Positions 37,779-47,008 of a stretch of DNA of 64,000 nt are shown here, piece after piece. The DNA lies in assembly GCF_003353065.1 (NCBI RefSeq), contig NZ_CP027806.1, positions 2,066,501-2,130,500 of the forward strand, given 5' to 3'. Within the stretch, counting starts at the first letter, position 1. Each line of letters opens with the position of its first letter. This DNA is from Cyclonatronum proteinivorum. GTDB taxonomy: Bacteria > Bacteroidota > Rhodothermia > Balneolales > Cyclonatronaceae. The notes below the pieces were generated by a model. It was not told the origin of the DNA, did not search any database, and saw only the letters and a program-made list of their open reading frames with translations. Both the position numbers and the translations under genes were made by a program.

Positions 37779-39773
37779 TTACTGAATTACGTTGGTGTTT
37801 TCCAAAACTTCGCGCAAACGCTCAGGAAATGCAGTTACCTGAAAACGTTCGCTCAGGTAAGCATTCCATTCCTGTTCCCGAATGGGCTGAAAATCAGCCG
37901 AGACGCGCATAAAAGCTTCTTCGAAAGTCATGCGGCGCGGTTCCTTAATCTCCGCAAGATAAAGCATGGAAGGCCGGTTGCGGTATTCGAAAATTTCGGT
38001 AAAATCGCCTGCTTCCAGTCCCTGAAGGTGATCAAAGGGGAAGTCTGAAAGGTTGTTGATCATATCTGTTCTGAGAATCAGTCCGCTCACAGCTTCCCGC
38101 ACTTCTTCAATAGCGACCCCGTGCCGGATTACTTCCTGTGCCTCGTGCAGCCGTTCTTCGGTGTCTGCGCTGATGCGGTAATAGCGGTAGCGGGTGCCAA
38201 AGCGGTAATTGTCGCGGTTGGCTTCAAATATTTCCTTCAGGCGGGTTGTATCCTGCGCCGCGTAGTTCCAGACCTGTCCTTCCACAAGACGGAAAACGGC
38301 GAGTCCTTCGTGATAGCGGTTGCTTAAATCGGCGAAGTCAGGGAACTCGGCTTTGGTTACGTCAACAATTACTTCTTCGGCCGCAAATTGCTTAAAGTCT
38401 TCAATCATGCCGTAGGAGAAAGGACCTTCACCGGTACCGTTAAGCTGTTGCATGAGGTAATCGTAAAATTCACCAAGGGTGAACGTGCGGTCGTGAATAT
38501 CGTAAAGCGGAAGCGCCCGGTTTTCGGAGCTGAGCGCAACAGATGCGATGTGCCGGTTTTCAGTCTCATTCAGCTTTTGTTCGAAGAGGGCGAAGCTTTC
38601 TTCATGGAAGACTTCACCAGCTGACTGACGCACATTTTGCAGGGTAAAGGAGCGGTTTTCGCGGTAGCGGGGCAGGTTCCGGAGACGTTCGTAAAGTTCT
38701 TCGCGAAGCTGCTCTTCGTTCTGATAGGTACGGATGGAATCCAGACGCGCTATATGAATCCCATACTCACTTTCGAAAGGCTCACTCCATTCACCTTGCT
38801 CGGAAAGGCGGTTGATGTTTTCGAGAAACTGCGGCTGAAAGCGTGCAGGCTGAATCCAGCCGATGTTGCCGCCAGACTGCCGGGTGTCAGGATCTTCTGA
38901 AAAGGCCAGGGTCACGTCGTCCCATGGCTGACCTTCCTGAAGCTGCGTAAATGCTTTTTCGGCCCTTTCCATCGCGGACTCAGGCGTATTCTCGCCGCCT
39001 CTTGTGCGGAAATAGATGTGAGAGTAGCTGCGGTCAGGTACCGTTTCGCGAACTTCATACACGTGTACGATGTGGTAGCCAAAGCTTGTTCGAAAAGGCA
39101 TGGATACTTCGCCGGGCTGCGTGCTGAAGGCGACATCTTCAAAAGGCTTCACAGCCCATCCGCCGGAAATAAACCCGAGGTCGCCACCCATACTCTGACC
39201 TCTCTGCCGGGTAGAAAAACGCTCCGCAAGCGTGTTGAAATCGGTATCGTCTTCCGGATCAAGGAAAATGTCGCGGGCTTCCATCAGCTGATTCCATGCT
39301 GCAAGGGTGTCCGCAGGGGAAGCGTCGGCGGAAACAGAAATAAGTATATGCGAAGTGCCGACTTCCGTTTTGCTGCGCGCTACGAGTTCATCCAGCAATT
39401 CTTCGCGGAAGCGCATTTCGAGCCAGTACGGGAAAACAGATTGCTTTTGGTACTGATTCAGTTCACGCAACACATCTTCATCTTCGAAATACCCTTCGGC
39501 CTTAGCAGCGGCAACGCGGGCTCTGTATATGAGATACATATCAAGGAACGCCATCATTTCTTCCTTGATTTCTTCCGGATCCTGTTCTTCCTGCAGCGGG
39601 GAGATGAAGAAACTTGACCTTAGTTCGGCAAAGGTAATCTCTCCTCCGTCAACTTTTCCGATTACAGCTTCTTCGGGTGAATCTTGCTGTCCGATATTGA
39701 GAATTGAGCAGGCGCCAAACAGGAGTGCTGCGGCAATGAAGGTGATTATTGATGCAAAACCGTTAGGTTTCAT
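37779..39773 (-). CDS. PpiC-type peptidyl-prolyl isomerase lipoprotein, PpiD/SurA-like
   Basis: A 664-aa lipoprotein (LLFGACSIL, Cys21). The start VIGKVDGGEITFAELRS resembles a SurA/PpiD N-domain; parvulin domains follow near residues 138-240 (VGTSHILISVS, MGGDLGFISGGWAVKPFE) and 243-345 (YSHIYFRTRGG, SGGNIGWIQPA). The C-terminal 300 residues are helical and unassigned. It is first in a run of three foldase genes and presumably periplasmic on the outer or inner membrane. Confidence 0.88.
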   Translation of the reverse strand: MKPNGFASIITFIAAALLFGACSILNIGQQDSPEEAVIGKVDGGEITFAELRSSFFISPLQEEQDPEEIKEEMMAFLDMYLIYRARVAAAKAEGYFEDEDVLRELNQYQKQSVFPYWLEMRFREELLDELVARSKTEVGTSHILISVSADASPADTLAAWNQLMEARDIFLDPEDDTDFNTLAERFSTRQRGQSMGGDLGFISGGWAVKPFEDVAFSTQPGEVSMPFRTSFGYHIVHVYEVRETVPDRSYSHIYFRTRGGENTPESAMERAEKAFTQLQEGQPWDDVTLAFSEDPDTRQSGGNIGWIQPARFQPQFLENINRLSEQGEWSEPFESEYGIHIARLDSIRTYQNEEQLREELYERLRNLPRYRENRSFTLQNVRQSAGEVFHEESFALFEQKLNETENRHIASVALSSENRALPLYDIHDRTFTLGEFYDYLMQQLNGTGEGPFSYGMIEDFKQFAAEEVIVDVTKAEFPDFADLSNRYHEGLAVFRLVEGQVWNYAAQDTTRLKEIFEANRDNYRFGTRYRYYRISADTEERLHEAQEVIRHGVAIEEVREAVSGLILRTDMINNLSDFPFDHLQGLEAGDFTEIFEYRNRPSMLYLAEIKEPRRMTFEEAFMRVSADFQPIREQEWNAYLSERFQVTAFPERLREVLENTNVIQ

Positions 39774-39941
39774 ATATAGCTTTCTGTTTGTTGTTCTTTG
39801 GATGAATAAGTATGGGCGTCAAATTGATTAATCAATCAAAATAAGCAAAATTCGCGCGGCTTTGAAATATGCCCGACAAATCAATTCGCAACGCAAACGT
39901 GCTCTTCATGTTGTCTGCCGGCTTAGCTTTGTTGGTTAAAA

Positions 39942-39985
39942 ATACAAAGCCCGTAAGGCGGGATATGAACGCGCTTACGGGCTTT
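39942..39985 (-). terminator. Rho-independent terminator after nupC
   Basis: AAAGCCCGTAAG (39946-39957) pairs perfectly with CTTACGGGCTTT (39974-39985). On the minus strand it is followed by GTATTTTTAAC, 25 bases past the nupC stop. Confidence 0.85.
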
Positions 39986-40009
39986 GGAAAAGAGTTGGCA
40001 ATACGCAGC

Positions 40010-41344
40010 TTAGTACAGCACTCCGGCAATGGTTGCGGTCATCATGTTGGCCAGGGTTCCGGCCATGACCGCGAGCAGTCCGAATTTGGCCAGGTCCGAC
40101 TTCCGGCTTGGGGCAAGGCCCCCGATACCGCCAATCTGAATGGCAATGGATGAAAAGTTCGCGAAACCGCACAATGCAAAGGTTGCCATGAAAACCGTTC
40201 GTTCTTCAAGGGCGCCTTCCATCACGAACTGCGAGAGATCTATAAATGCAATAAACTCGGTGAGTACAATCTTAGTCCCGATCATAGATCCTACGTTTAT
40301 GGCGTCGACCCATGGGACGCCAATTAAGAAGGCCAGCGGCGCGAAAATTATCCCTAAAATGCCCTGTATGGTAAAGTCGAAGTTCTCGGAAATGTTGTTG
40401 ATGCCGGTTGCTTCACCGAAAATGCCGAGGAAATGGTTCATCAGTGCCAGAATAGCGATAAAAGCAAGGAGCATGGCCCCGACGTTAAGGGCCAGTTTAA
40501 GGCCTTCGGTTGCCCCTGATGAAGCGGCTTCGATACCGTTTGCGTCCGTTTTTTCTACCACAAGCTTAACTTCCCCGCGTGTGACCGGCTCTTCTGTTTC
40601 GGGATACAAAATTTTGGCAATAACCAGGGCTGCGGGGGCGGCCATTAGGCTTGCGCCAAGCAGCTGTTCGGCAAAGAGCTGCCGGCCGACTTCGAGTGCC
40701 AGTTCGTTGGCTTGCGCGTAGGCGTCGCCCAGCATTTGGATATAAGCCGCCATAATTCCGCCCGCAATGGTCGCCATCCCGCCGGTCATAACGGCAAGGA
40801 GTTCAGACTGCGTCATTTTTTCGATGTAGGGCTTTACGACAAGCGGGGCTTCGGTCTGACCCACAAAAATATTGGCAACGACAGACAGCGACTCCGCGCC
40901 CGAAGTTCCGAGCAGCTTTTGCATGCCCGTTGCCATGATTTTCACAATAAACTGCAGGATGCCGTAGTGATACAGCAATGTTGTGATGGAAGCGAAGAAC
41001 ACAATGGTTGGCAGTACCTGAAAGGCAAAGAAAAAGCCCAGGCTTTGTTCCATGCCCGGGCCAAAGGCGAGATCCCCGAAAATAAAGGCCGCTCCTTCAG
41101 TCGTAAATTCAAGCACAAGTACAAAGAAGGAAGATACCCAGCTAAAAAACAGTTTAGGCCAGCCAAGGGGGGCAAAAAATTCGGCAAGGTCGCTGCCCTT
41201 CAGAATGAAAACAGCAAGGGTGAGCTGAATGCTCAGGCCAATACCCACAAGTCGCCAGCTCACGGCCTTGCGGTTGTTGCTGAGGGCGTATGCAATTCCC
41301 AGAATTACAGCCATCCCGATAATACCGCGTATCAGTTCCATCAA
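40010..41344 (-). CDS. nupC: Concentrative nucleoside transporter (CNT/NupC family)
   Basis: A 444-aa inner-membrane protein with many hydrophobic segments. It has the CNT nucleoside-recognition regions FVGQTEAPLVVKPYI near residue 172, a gate region with MTGGMATIAGGIMAAYI near 195, and a C-terminal FALCGFANFSSIAIQIGGIGG (quoted in part; near 400). It should import nucleosides with H+ or Na+. The thymidine kinase gene lies 20 bases upstream in the same direction, giving a plausible nucleoside-salvage pair. Confidence 0.93.
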   Translation of the reverse strand: MMELIRGIIGMAVILGIAYALSNNRKAVSWRLVGIGLSIQLTLAVFILKGSDLAEFFAPLGWPKLFFSWVSSFFVLVLEFTTEGAAFIFGDLAFGPGMEQSLGFFFAFQVLPTIVFFASITTLLYHYGILQFIVKIMATGMQKLLGTSGAESLSVVANIFVGQTEAPLVVKPYIEKMTQSELLAVMTGGMATIAGGIMAAYIQMLGDAYAQANELALEVGRQLFAEQLLGASLMAAPAALVIAKILYPETEEPVTRGEVKLVVEKTDANGIEAASSGATEGLKLALNVGAMLLAFIAILALMNHFLGIFGEATGINNISENFDFTIQGILGIIFAPLAFLIGVPWVDAINVGSMIGTKIVLTEFIAFIDLSQFVMEGALEERTVFMATFALCGFANFSSIAIQIGGIGGLAPSRKSDLAKFGLLAVMAGTLANMMTATIAGVLY

Positions 41345-41364
41345 ACAGAATTTAGAAGGTTAAA

Positions 41365-42018
41365 TTAATATTCAGCGTCAGGGGAGGTCTGTTCCTGTCC
41401 GGACGATTGCTGAGGCCGGAAGGGCCGGATTTCACGCCCCCGTTTTTGATCTACAGGCGGGCGGAAACAGTGTCGCGCCCTTGGTTCGTAGGCTTCCTTC
41501 TCCCCAACAAGCACGCGCTCATTGCTTTCGGAAATGCGTTGGGAGAAGTTGGCAATATAGCCGCTTTCCGCACAAATCGCGTGCAGTTTCGTCACATATT
41601 CGGCTATGGCAAGCAGATGGGGCATAGGTTCGAAGGGTCTGCCGAGGTAATCCATATCGAGACCGGCTATGATGACCCGTTTGCCGTCGTTGGCGAGGGT
41701 GTTGGCAACATCAACGAGCCGTTCGTCAAAAAACTGAGCTTCGTCTATGCAAACAACTTCTGCGTCGCCGGTCATGAGTACGATCTGATCGGCGGTATCG
41801 GCAACAATGCCGGGCAGCGCATTGGCATTGTGAGAAACAACCATCTCCTTTGCATAGCGGTTGTCGATGGCAGGCTTGACGATTACAACATGCTGACCCG
41901 CGATGTGCGCCCGCCGCGCCCTTCGGATGAGCTCTTCGGTTTTGCCGCTGAACATGCCGCCGCAAACAACTTCTATCCAGCCGATCCGGCGGTTGAGAAT
42001 GGTTGGTTCATTAAACAT
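41365..42018 (-). CDS. tdk: Thymidine kinase with incomplete zinc site
   Basis: The start is placed at the ATG at 42018 (MFNEPTILNRRIGWIEVV), giving 217 aa; the extra 17 residues of the longer frame do not fit. P-loop CGGMFSGKT is at 19-27 and the DEAQFF motif at 92-97. Type II thymidine kinases usually bind structural zinc through CxxC and CxxC in the lasso domain. Here these read CAES (Cys149, Ser152) and ARHC (Ala181, Cys184), so two of four ligands are gone. The tail is unusually long and charged. Confidence 0.93.
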   Translation of the reverse strand: MFNEPTILNRRIGWIEVVCGGMFSGKTEELIRRARRAHIAGQHVVIVKPAIDNRYAKEMVVSHNANALPGIVADTADQIVLMTGDAEVVCIDEAQFFDERLVDVANTLANDGKRVIIAGLDMDYLGRPFEPMPHLLAIAEYVTKLHAICAESGYIANFSQRISESNERVLVGEKEAYEPRARHCFRPPVDQKRGREIRPFRPQQSSGQEQTSPDAEY

Positions 42019-42360
42019 GCCGCGAATGCCCGAAAAGGTTGAAAAGGACAAAGCGACGCTCCGCAGCAAAAGGAGCGCACGGGGCGATTAGCGGATGGGA
42101 AAAAGTAAAAGACACAATCAGATTTTGGTGACAGTGTAACAGAAAATGGAAAGCACCTAAAATGAGGTATCCCGCCTTAATAGTCAACGTGATAAATCAC
42201 CCCTTAGGGAAAACGCAGGAACAGAACGCGCCTGTTCAATGAGCCCGATTGTTTTTGCAGTTTCTAATAGCCGGAATGCAGTTGGAAGCTTTTCAAACCG
42301 AGACGCAGTTGGTATCCCGGTAGTTTTTTATGTGCTTTTACCTTCGGCTGTGCAACCAAA

Positions 42361-42448
42361 CCCCAAAAGCAAGGGGTTAATCTTTGATTTGGGAACTTAT
42401 GAGCTGCCACGAAAGACCGTGATGTTCACGGAGTTTCCCCCAAAAAAA
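42361..42448 (-). repeat. Dispersed 3'-flank repeat, copy C
   Basis: On the minus strand it reads T-tract, GGGGGAAACTCCGTGAACATC, the hairpin CACG-GTCTTT-CGTG, CAGCTCATAAG, CCCAAATCAAAGATTA and then diverges from the others at its end. It begins 48 bases after the AraC-gene stop, in the same orientation. A short open frame on the plus strand (42239-42463) is made of this repeat and is not a gene. The rest of the 478-base gap between tdk and araC shows nothing clear. Confidence 0.8.
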
Positions 42449-42496
42449 CAGCTTCAGAATTGACGGCAGAGCCGGGTGCAGGGCTTGGTGCCGGGT

Positions 42497-43441
42497 TCAC
42501 TGACCCGCATTTGATCCGGCCTGCAAAGCCTTTTTCATACGCACATATTGCTTGGGCGTGAGTCCGGTTTCTTTTTTGAAGGTTCGGATGAAGTGACTTA
42601 CGCTTGAATACCCGAAAGAAAAGCTCACATCAGCGACCTGTGTGCCGGGCTGCAGCAGCATTTTTTTGGCTTGTCTGACACGGATTTCATTCAGATAATC
42701 CAGCGGACTTTGCCCCATTTCGGCCTTGAAGTGCCGGTAAAAGGACGATTTGCTCATGCAGGCCCTCTCCGCTACTTCTTCGATATTCCGGATTTTACCG
42801 GCGTTGTCGTGCATCCATGCAATAGCCATGCTTAGGCTGTCGGAGTTGCTGCGTTCTCTGAACTGTGAAAGCAGGAAGCCCCTTGACTGAGACTGCATCA
42901 TGTGCACGACCAATTCCGTTGTGTTGATATCGACCAGGAAATCGCTGTTGGCATTGGACTCCGTGAAGAGATGAGAGAGCTTCTGTATTACAAGATCGAC
43001 GGAGCGGTTGTTTGCAAAATGGATGAAGCCTTTTTCGTCATAGCTCCATTCGCTGTGTTCCGGCAGTTTGGGGCATTGCTCATTCATCAGATCCGCTACC
43101 TGCCGGATTTTGGTTACCGGAATTTCAAGGGTAATGCAGCTTGTGGGCTCCTTGAAGCGGGCGTCCGGAAAATCGATGTGTATGGTCTGATTGGGATGGA
43201 GTACCAGCGATTCCCCGGGCAGGAAGTCGAAGCTGTCCTGTTCGGGAATGTGGATAATTTTTCGCCCCGTAACCATCCCGCAGAACATCACAGAAGGGGC
43301 ATGCAGCTCAACCCGCTCTGCCGGCTGATAGGTGTCGTAGATTGAAAACAGGGCTTCGGTGCCGGCATAAGTTGTGCGGTTTTCGACCAGTTTTTCAGGT
43401 TTCCGGTTACGAAAATCCGGGATGAGTGCTTGTTGTTGCAT
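42497..43441 (-). CDS. AraC-family transcriptional regulator
   Basis: A 314-aa regulator with an N-terminal AraC_N-like effector domain and two C-terminal helix-turn-helix units (IEEVAERACMSKSSFYRHFK and VADVSFSFGYSSVSHFIRTF), ending KKETGLTPKQYVRMKKAL. No membrane segment is seen. It is divergent from the pullulanase gene across 463 bases, but the operator-like palindromes there are of LacI, not AraC, type. The inducer is unknown. Confidence 0.92.
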   Translation of the reverse strand: MQQQALIPDFRNRKPEKLVENRTTYAGTEALFSIYDTYQPAERVELHAPSVMFCGMVTGRKIIHIPEQDSFDFLPGESLVLHPNQTIHIDFPDARFKEPTSCITLEIPVTKIRQVADLMNEQCPKLPEHSEWSYDEKGFIHFANNRSVDLVIQKLSHLFTESNANSDFLVDINTTELVVHMMQSQSRGFLLSQFRERSNSDSLSMAIAWMHDNAGKIRNIEEVAERACMSKSSFYRHFKAEMGQSPLDYLNEIRVRQAKKMLLQPGTQVADVSFSFGYSSVSHFIRTFKKETGLTPKQYVRMKKALQAGSNAGQ

Positions 43442-43680
43442 AATGATGTGTTTTGAATACGACCGCCCGTTATGGCGCGGTTTGGGTGCCGTAAAAACCG
43501 GTACCTTTACGAAAGCGGGAAAAGAAAGAAGTAATGAACTGGTGTACCTGTGCAGACCCGGCGTTCTGCCGGCTGCAGTGAAAGTTGAACAACCTTAAAA
43601 CCGCTTACATGAGCTAATGTTCTGAAAGTAATGAATTTAAATGAATTACCGAATTAAAACGGATGTGGTGCCAGGCTTGA

Positions 43681-43694
43681 AGTAAGCGCTTTCG
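43681..43694. promoter_or_regulatory. LacI-type operator half-match, distal site
   Basis: AGTAAGCGCTTTCG contains the AAGCGCTT core of LacI/GalR-family operators. It lies 110 bases upstream of a better match at 43791, a spacing that would allow DNA looping by a tetramer (inference). Confidence 0.45.
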
Positions 43695-43790
43695 GTTGGC
43701 ATTAAATGCAGGATAGGGTTATATTACTTGTTGCTTTGTAAACAGTCATTATTTCGCCTAATGCAGGATAATAGCGCCTGATGTACATAA

Positions 43791-43804
43791 TGTAAGCGCT
43801 AACA
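43791..43804. promoter_or_regulatory. LacI-type operator upstream of pullulanase
   Basis: TGTAAGCGCTAACA is nearly a perfect palindrome and matches the general LacI/GalR-family operator with central CG. It is 101 bases upstream of the pullulanase start. No LacI-family gene is in the window, so the regulator would be encoded elsewhere. Confidence 0.55.
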
Positions 43805-43904
43805 ATTTGCGGTTTAGAGCTCAGGCTCTTCGGCCGTGATCTTTGTGCGGTGTGCAGGCTTTCAGCCTGTCCAGATCCGTATCCCTCTTTATTAATTTAC
43901 CAAA

Positions 43905-46778
43905 ATGAAAAAAATACTTTTAACGGTCTCCATCTTATTATCGGGACTTCTGATTATGAAGTGTACAACTTCCGGAACAGCTCAGGACGAGCCGGCAACC
44001 GATCAGCCGCAGGAGTCGCTTGTTCAGGGCGCATCTGCGCACTGGATTTCACCCGACCGCGTACTGTGGTTTGCCGAGCGCGACGCCGCAAGATTCGAAC
44101 TGCGATACAGTGAAGCCGCCGATATTGAAATTACGGCAGCTGGCGTGAGCGGGGGAGAAGCTCTCGCCCTAACACCAAATGCTGACCTGAACAGCGCACA
44201 GGCCGAAACCTGGCCTCATATTGCGGATTGGCCCGCTTTCTCGCTCACGACCGACCGCGATCTTGCACAGCAGGCCATCCGCGGCCCTGTTTTCGCCATT
44301 GCCTACGATGCACAAGACAACGTTATACAGGCTACCCGCGTGCAGGTGCCCGGCCTGATCGACGCCTTCTTCCGTTTTGATGGTACCCTTGGTCCCGTTT
44401 ACGAAGGCGATGAGATCGTCCTAAATGTCTGGGCACCTACAGCGCAGGCCCTTGAACTCGTGCTCTACAACGACAGTAAAACCGAATCAAGCACCGTTTC
44501 AGGTGCCTATGACCGCGAAACCGGCGTATGGACCTTCACCGGACCCGCCGCTGACTGGGACCGCAAATTCTACCGCTTCGCCATCCGCGTATGGCATCCC
44601 GAAAACGGGGAAATCAACGAATACGAAGTTACCGATCCGTACTCTGTCAGTCTCTCAACCGACAGCTACTTCAGTCAGTTTGCTGACCTTACTGGCGATG
44701 AACGCCTCAAACCCGAAGGATGGGACGACATCCGGAAGGTGCAGCCGCGTCCGGTTGATATCACACTCTATGAAGCCCATGTGCGCGATTTCAGCATCTT
44801 CGATCAGTCTGTTCCCGAACTGCACCGCGGCACTTTCATGGCCTTCACCCACAACGGCATTGACGGGCGTGAGCTTTCCAACGGCATGGCGCATCTGATC
44901 GCCCTGCAGCAGGCTGGTCTTACGCACCTGCACTTGCTGCCCGTAAACGACATCACAACCGTGATCGAAAACCGTGACCTCCGCATCGACCTCGATCAAC
45001 CGTACAGCCGCCTGTGCGAGCAGATGCCCGACGCAGATTCGCTCAAGCCCTACTGCGAGCGCTTTGGCGACACCCCGATTTACGAAGCCTTCCAAACCCT
45101 TGCCGCGGAAGATCCCGCAAACACCAGCATTCAGCTGCCTTACAGCATCCGGGGCCGCTACCACAGCCTCGCCCGCATGGACGGCTTCAACTGGGGTTAC
45201 GATCCCTTCCACTTTAACGCCATTGAAGGCAGCTACGCAACCGATCCCAACGGCGTTGCACGTATCGTCGAATTCCGCGAGATGGTCAAAGCCCTGCACG
45301 AAATCGGCCTCAAGCTGGTCGTTGATGTGGTGTACAACCATACCTCGGCCCACGGTCTCGAGCGCCGCTCCGTACTCGACCGCGTCGTACCCGGCTACTA
45401 TCAGCGCTACGATGTCGTTTCCGGCGAAATCGAAACCTCAACCTGTTGTCCAAACACCGCCGCCGAGCATTACATGATGGAGCGCCTCCTCATCGACTCC
45501 GTGCTGTTCTGGGCCAAGCATTACAAAGTCGATTCCTTCCGCTTCGACCTCATGGGGCATCACCCGCGCGCTGTAATGGAGCGCCTCATGGACGCCCTCG
45601 CAGAACTCACCCTCGAAGAGCACGGCGTTGACGGTGCAAACATTTACGTGTACGGTGAAGGCTGGAACTTCGGTGAAGTAGCCGACAACCGCATTTTCTT
45701 CCAGGCCACGCAGTTCAACATGAACGGCACGGGCATTGGCAACTTCAACGACCGCAAGCGCGACGGCATCCGCGGACGAAACTTTACCGACAGCGGACGC
45801 TTTCAGGGCTTCACAAGCGGTCAGTTCCTCTTCCCGAATGAAGACGCCGGCAGCGATCAGGATCAGCAGCTTAGTGACCTCCTCTTTCAGGCCGATCAGA
45901 TCCGCGTTGGTATGGCGGGTAACCTGCGCAGCTACCCCTACATCAACCGCACGGGTGAGCGTGTAACCGGCATTACCGACTGGATCGGCTTCACCGACCT
46001 GCCGCAGGAAACCGTCAACTACATCGACAAGCACGACAACGAAACCCTCTGGGACAACACCCAAACCAAGCTCCCGCACGACATGAGCATGGATGACCGC
46101 GTGCGCGTGCATATGCTGAGTCTGGCCTTCATCAACTACGGACAGGGTGTGCCCTTCCATCAGATGGGCTCCGACATCCTGCGCTCCAAGTCGCTCGACC
46201 GCAACAGCTTCGACTCCGGCGACTGGTTCAACGAAGTCGATTTCACCATGCAAACCCACAACTGGGGCCGCGGCCTGCCGCCCTCCTGGGATAACGAGCG
46301 CAACTGGGACCGTCAGCGTGAATTCCTCACCAACCCGCTCATTCAGGTCGAAGAACACCACATGCGCCTCGCGCACGACATCTTCCGCGACCAGCTCCGG
46401 GTGCGCTACAGCAGCCCGCTCTTCCGCCTCGCAACCGCCGAAGAAGTCAACACCCGCGTGAGGTTCCACAACACAGGCCCCGATCAGCAGCCCGGCATCA
46501 TCGCCATGACCATCTCCGACGGCCGCTGCGCCGGCGCCGCCCTCGACCCCAACTACGACGGCATCCTGGTCATCTTCAATGCACACAACGAAGCACAAAC
46601 CTTCGAAACCGGCCTCAGCGGCCTCCGCCTGCATGACCTACTCGTAAGCGGTGCCGATCGGGTCGCACGCACCGCTGAAATTTCGGGTGAAGGCACCGTA
46701 AGCCTGCCCCCGCTTACAGCAGCCGTGTTTGTGAAACCGCAGGGCCGCAATCAGGGCGATTTCGTCTGCAACCCCTGA
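43905..46778 (+). CDS. Pullulanase-type alpha-1,6-glucosidase (GH13), lipoprotein
   Basis: A 957-aa secreted debranching enzyme. The N-terminal signal ends LLIMKCTTSG; Cys20 may be lipidated, although Lys before it is atypical. A CBM/N-terminal beta domain (about 140-260, YEGDEIVLNVWAPTAQALELVLY) precedes the GH13 barrel: VVDVVYNHT near 475, nucleophile Asp in DSFRFDLMGHH near 547, acid/base Glu in YGEGWNFGE near 584 and KHDNETLWD near 710. The C-terminal part matches the pullulanase-associated DUF3372-like domain. It probably acts on extracellular starch or glycogen and is likely controlled by the LacI-type sites upstream. Confidence 0.93.
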   Translation: MKKILLTVSILLSGLLIMKCTTSGTAQDEPATDQPQESLVQGASAHWISPDRVLWFAERDAARFELRYSEAADIEITAAGVSGGEALALTPNADLNSAQAETWPHIADWPAFSLTTDRDLAQQAIRGPVFAIAYDAQDNVIQATRVQVPGLIDAFFRFDGTLGPVYEGDEIVLNVWAPTAQALELVLYNDSKTESSTVSGAYDRETGVWTFTGPAADWDRKFYRFAIRVWHPENGEINEYEVTDPYSVSLSTDSYFSQFADLTGDERLKPEGWDDIRKVQPRPVDITLYEAHVRDFSIFDQSVPELHRGTFMAFTHNGIDGRELSNGMAHLIALQQAGLTHLHLLPVNDITTVIENRDLRIDLDQPYSRLCEQMPDADSLKPYCERFGDTPIYEAFQTLAAEDPANTSIQLPYSIRGRYHSLARMDGFNWGYDPFHFNAIEGSYATDPNGVARIVEFREMVKALHEIGLKLVVDVVYNHTSAHGLERRSVLDRVVPGYYQRYDVVSGEIETSTCCPNTAAEHYMMERLLIDSVLFWAKHYKVDSFRFDLMGHHPRAVMERLMDALAELTLEEHGVDGANIYVYGEGWNFGEVADNRIFFQATQFNMNGTGIGNFNDRKRDGIRGRNFTDSGRFQGFTSGQFLFPNEDAGSDQDQQLSDLLFQADQIRVGMAGNLRSYPYINRTGERVTGITDWIGFTDLPQETVNYIDKHDNETLWDNTQTKLPHDMSMDDRVRVHMLSLAFINYGQGVPFHQMGSDILRSKSLDRNSFDSGDWFNEVDFTMQTHNWGRGLPPSWDNERNWDRQREFLTNPLIQVEEHHMRLAHDIFRDQLRVRYSSPLFRLATAEEVNTRVRFHNTGPDQQPGIIAMTISDGRCAGAALDPNYDGILVIFNAHNEAQTFETGLSGLRLHDLLVSGADRVARTAEISGEGTVSLPPLTAAVFVKPQGRNQGDFVCNP

Positions 46779-46820
46779 GCCACGCCCGGTAAGCAGGTAA
46801 ATTAATTCCAGCCTCCCAAA

Positions 46821-46862
46821 CAGGCGGGACAGCACCCAAGCTGTTCCCGCCTGTGTTTTTTT
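46821..46862 (+). terminator. Rho-independent terminator of the pullulanase gene
   Basis: CAGGCGGGA-CAGC (46821-46833) pairs with GCTG-TTCCCGCCTG (46840-46853), then TGTTTTTTT. It is 42 bases after the stop. Its T-tract forms the first bases of repeat copy D. Confidence 0.92.
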
Positions 46863-46944
46863 GGGGGGAAACTCAGAGAACATCACGGTCTTTCGTGGCA
46901 GCTTGAGAGATCCCAAATCAAAGATGAATGCGTTGCTTTTTTTT
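46856..46944 (+). repeat. Dispersed 3'-flank repeat, copy D
   Basis: T-tract, GGGGGGAAACTCAGAGAAC, the hairpin CACG-GTCTTT-CGTG, GCAGCTTGAGAG, CCCAAATCAAAGATGAATG, GCGTTGC and eight T. It begins 77 bases after the pullulanase stop in the same orientation. It is closest to copy C. A minus-strand open frame through it shares IFDLG and PRKTVMF peptides with the one in copy C, but indels break this frame in the other copies. Confidence 0.82.
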
Positions 46945-47008
46945 GGACGGCAGACCGCGGACAGGGGACGGACAGAAGACGGGAGACAGAAGATCATCTA
47001 ATAAAAAA

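Noticed and set aside
42239-42463. Open frame sharing IFDLG and PRKTVMF peptides with a frame at 46638-46997
   Set aside because: Both frames are made of the dispersed 3'-flank repeat; in the other three copies indels and changes break the frame, so the similarity reflects the DNA repeat and not a protein.
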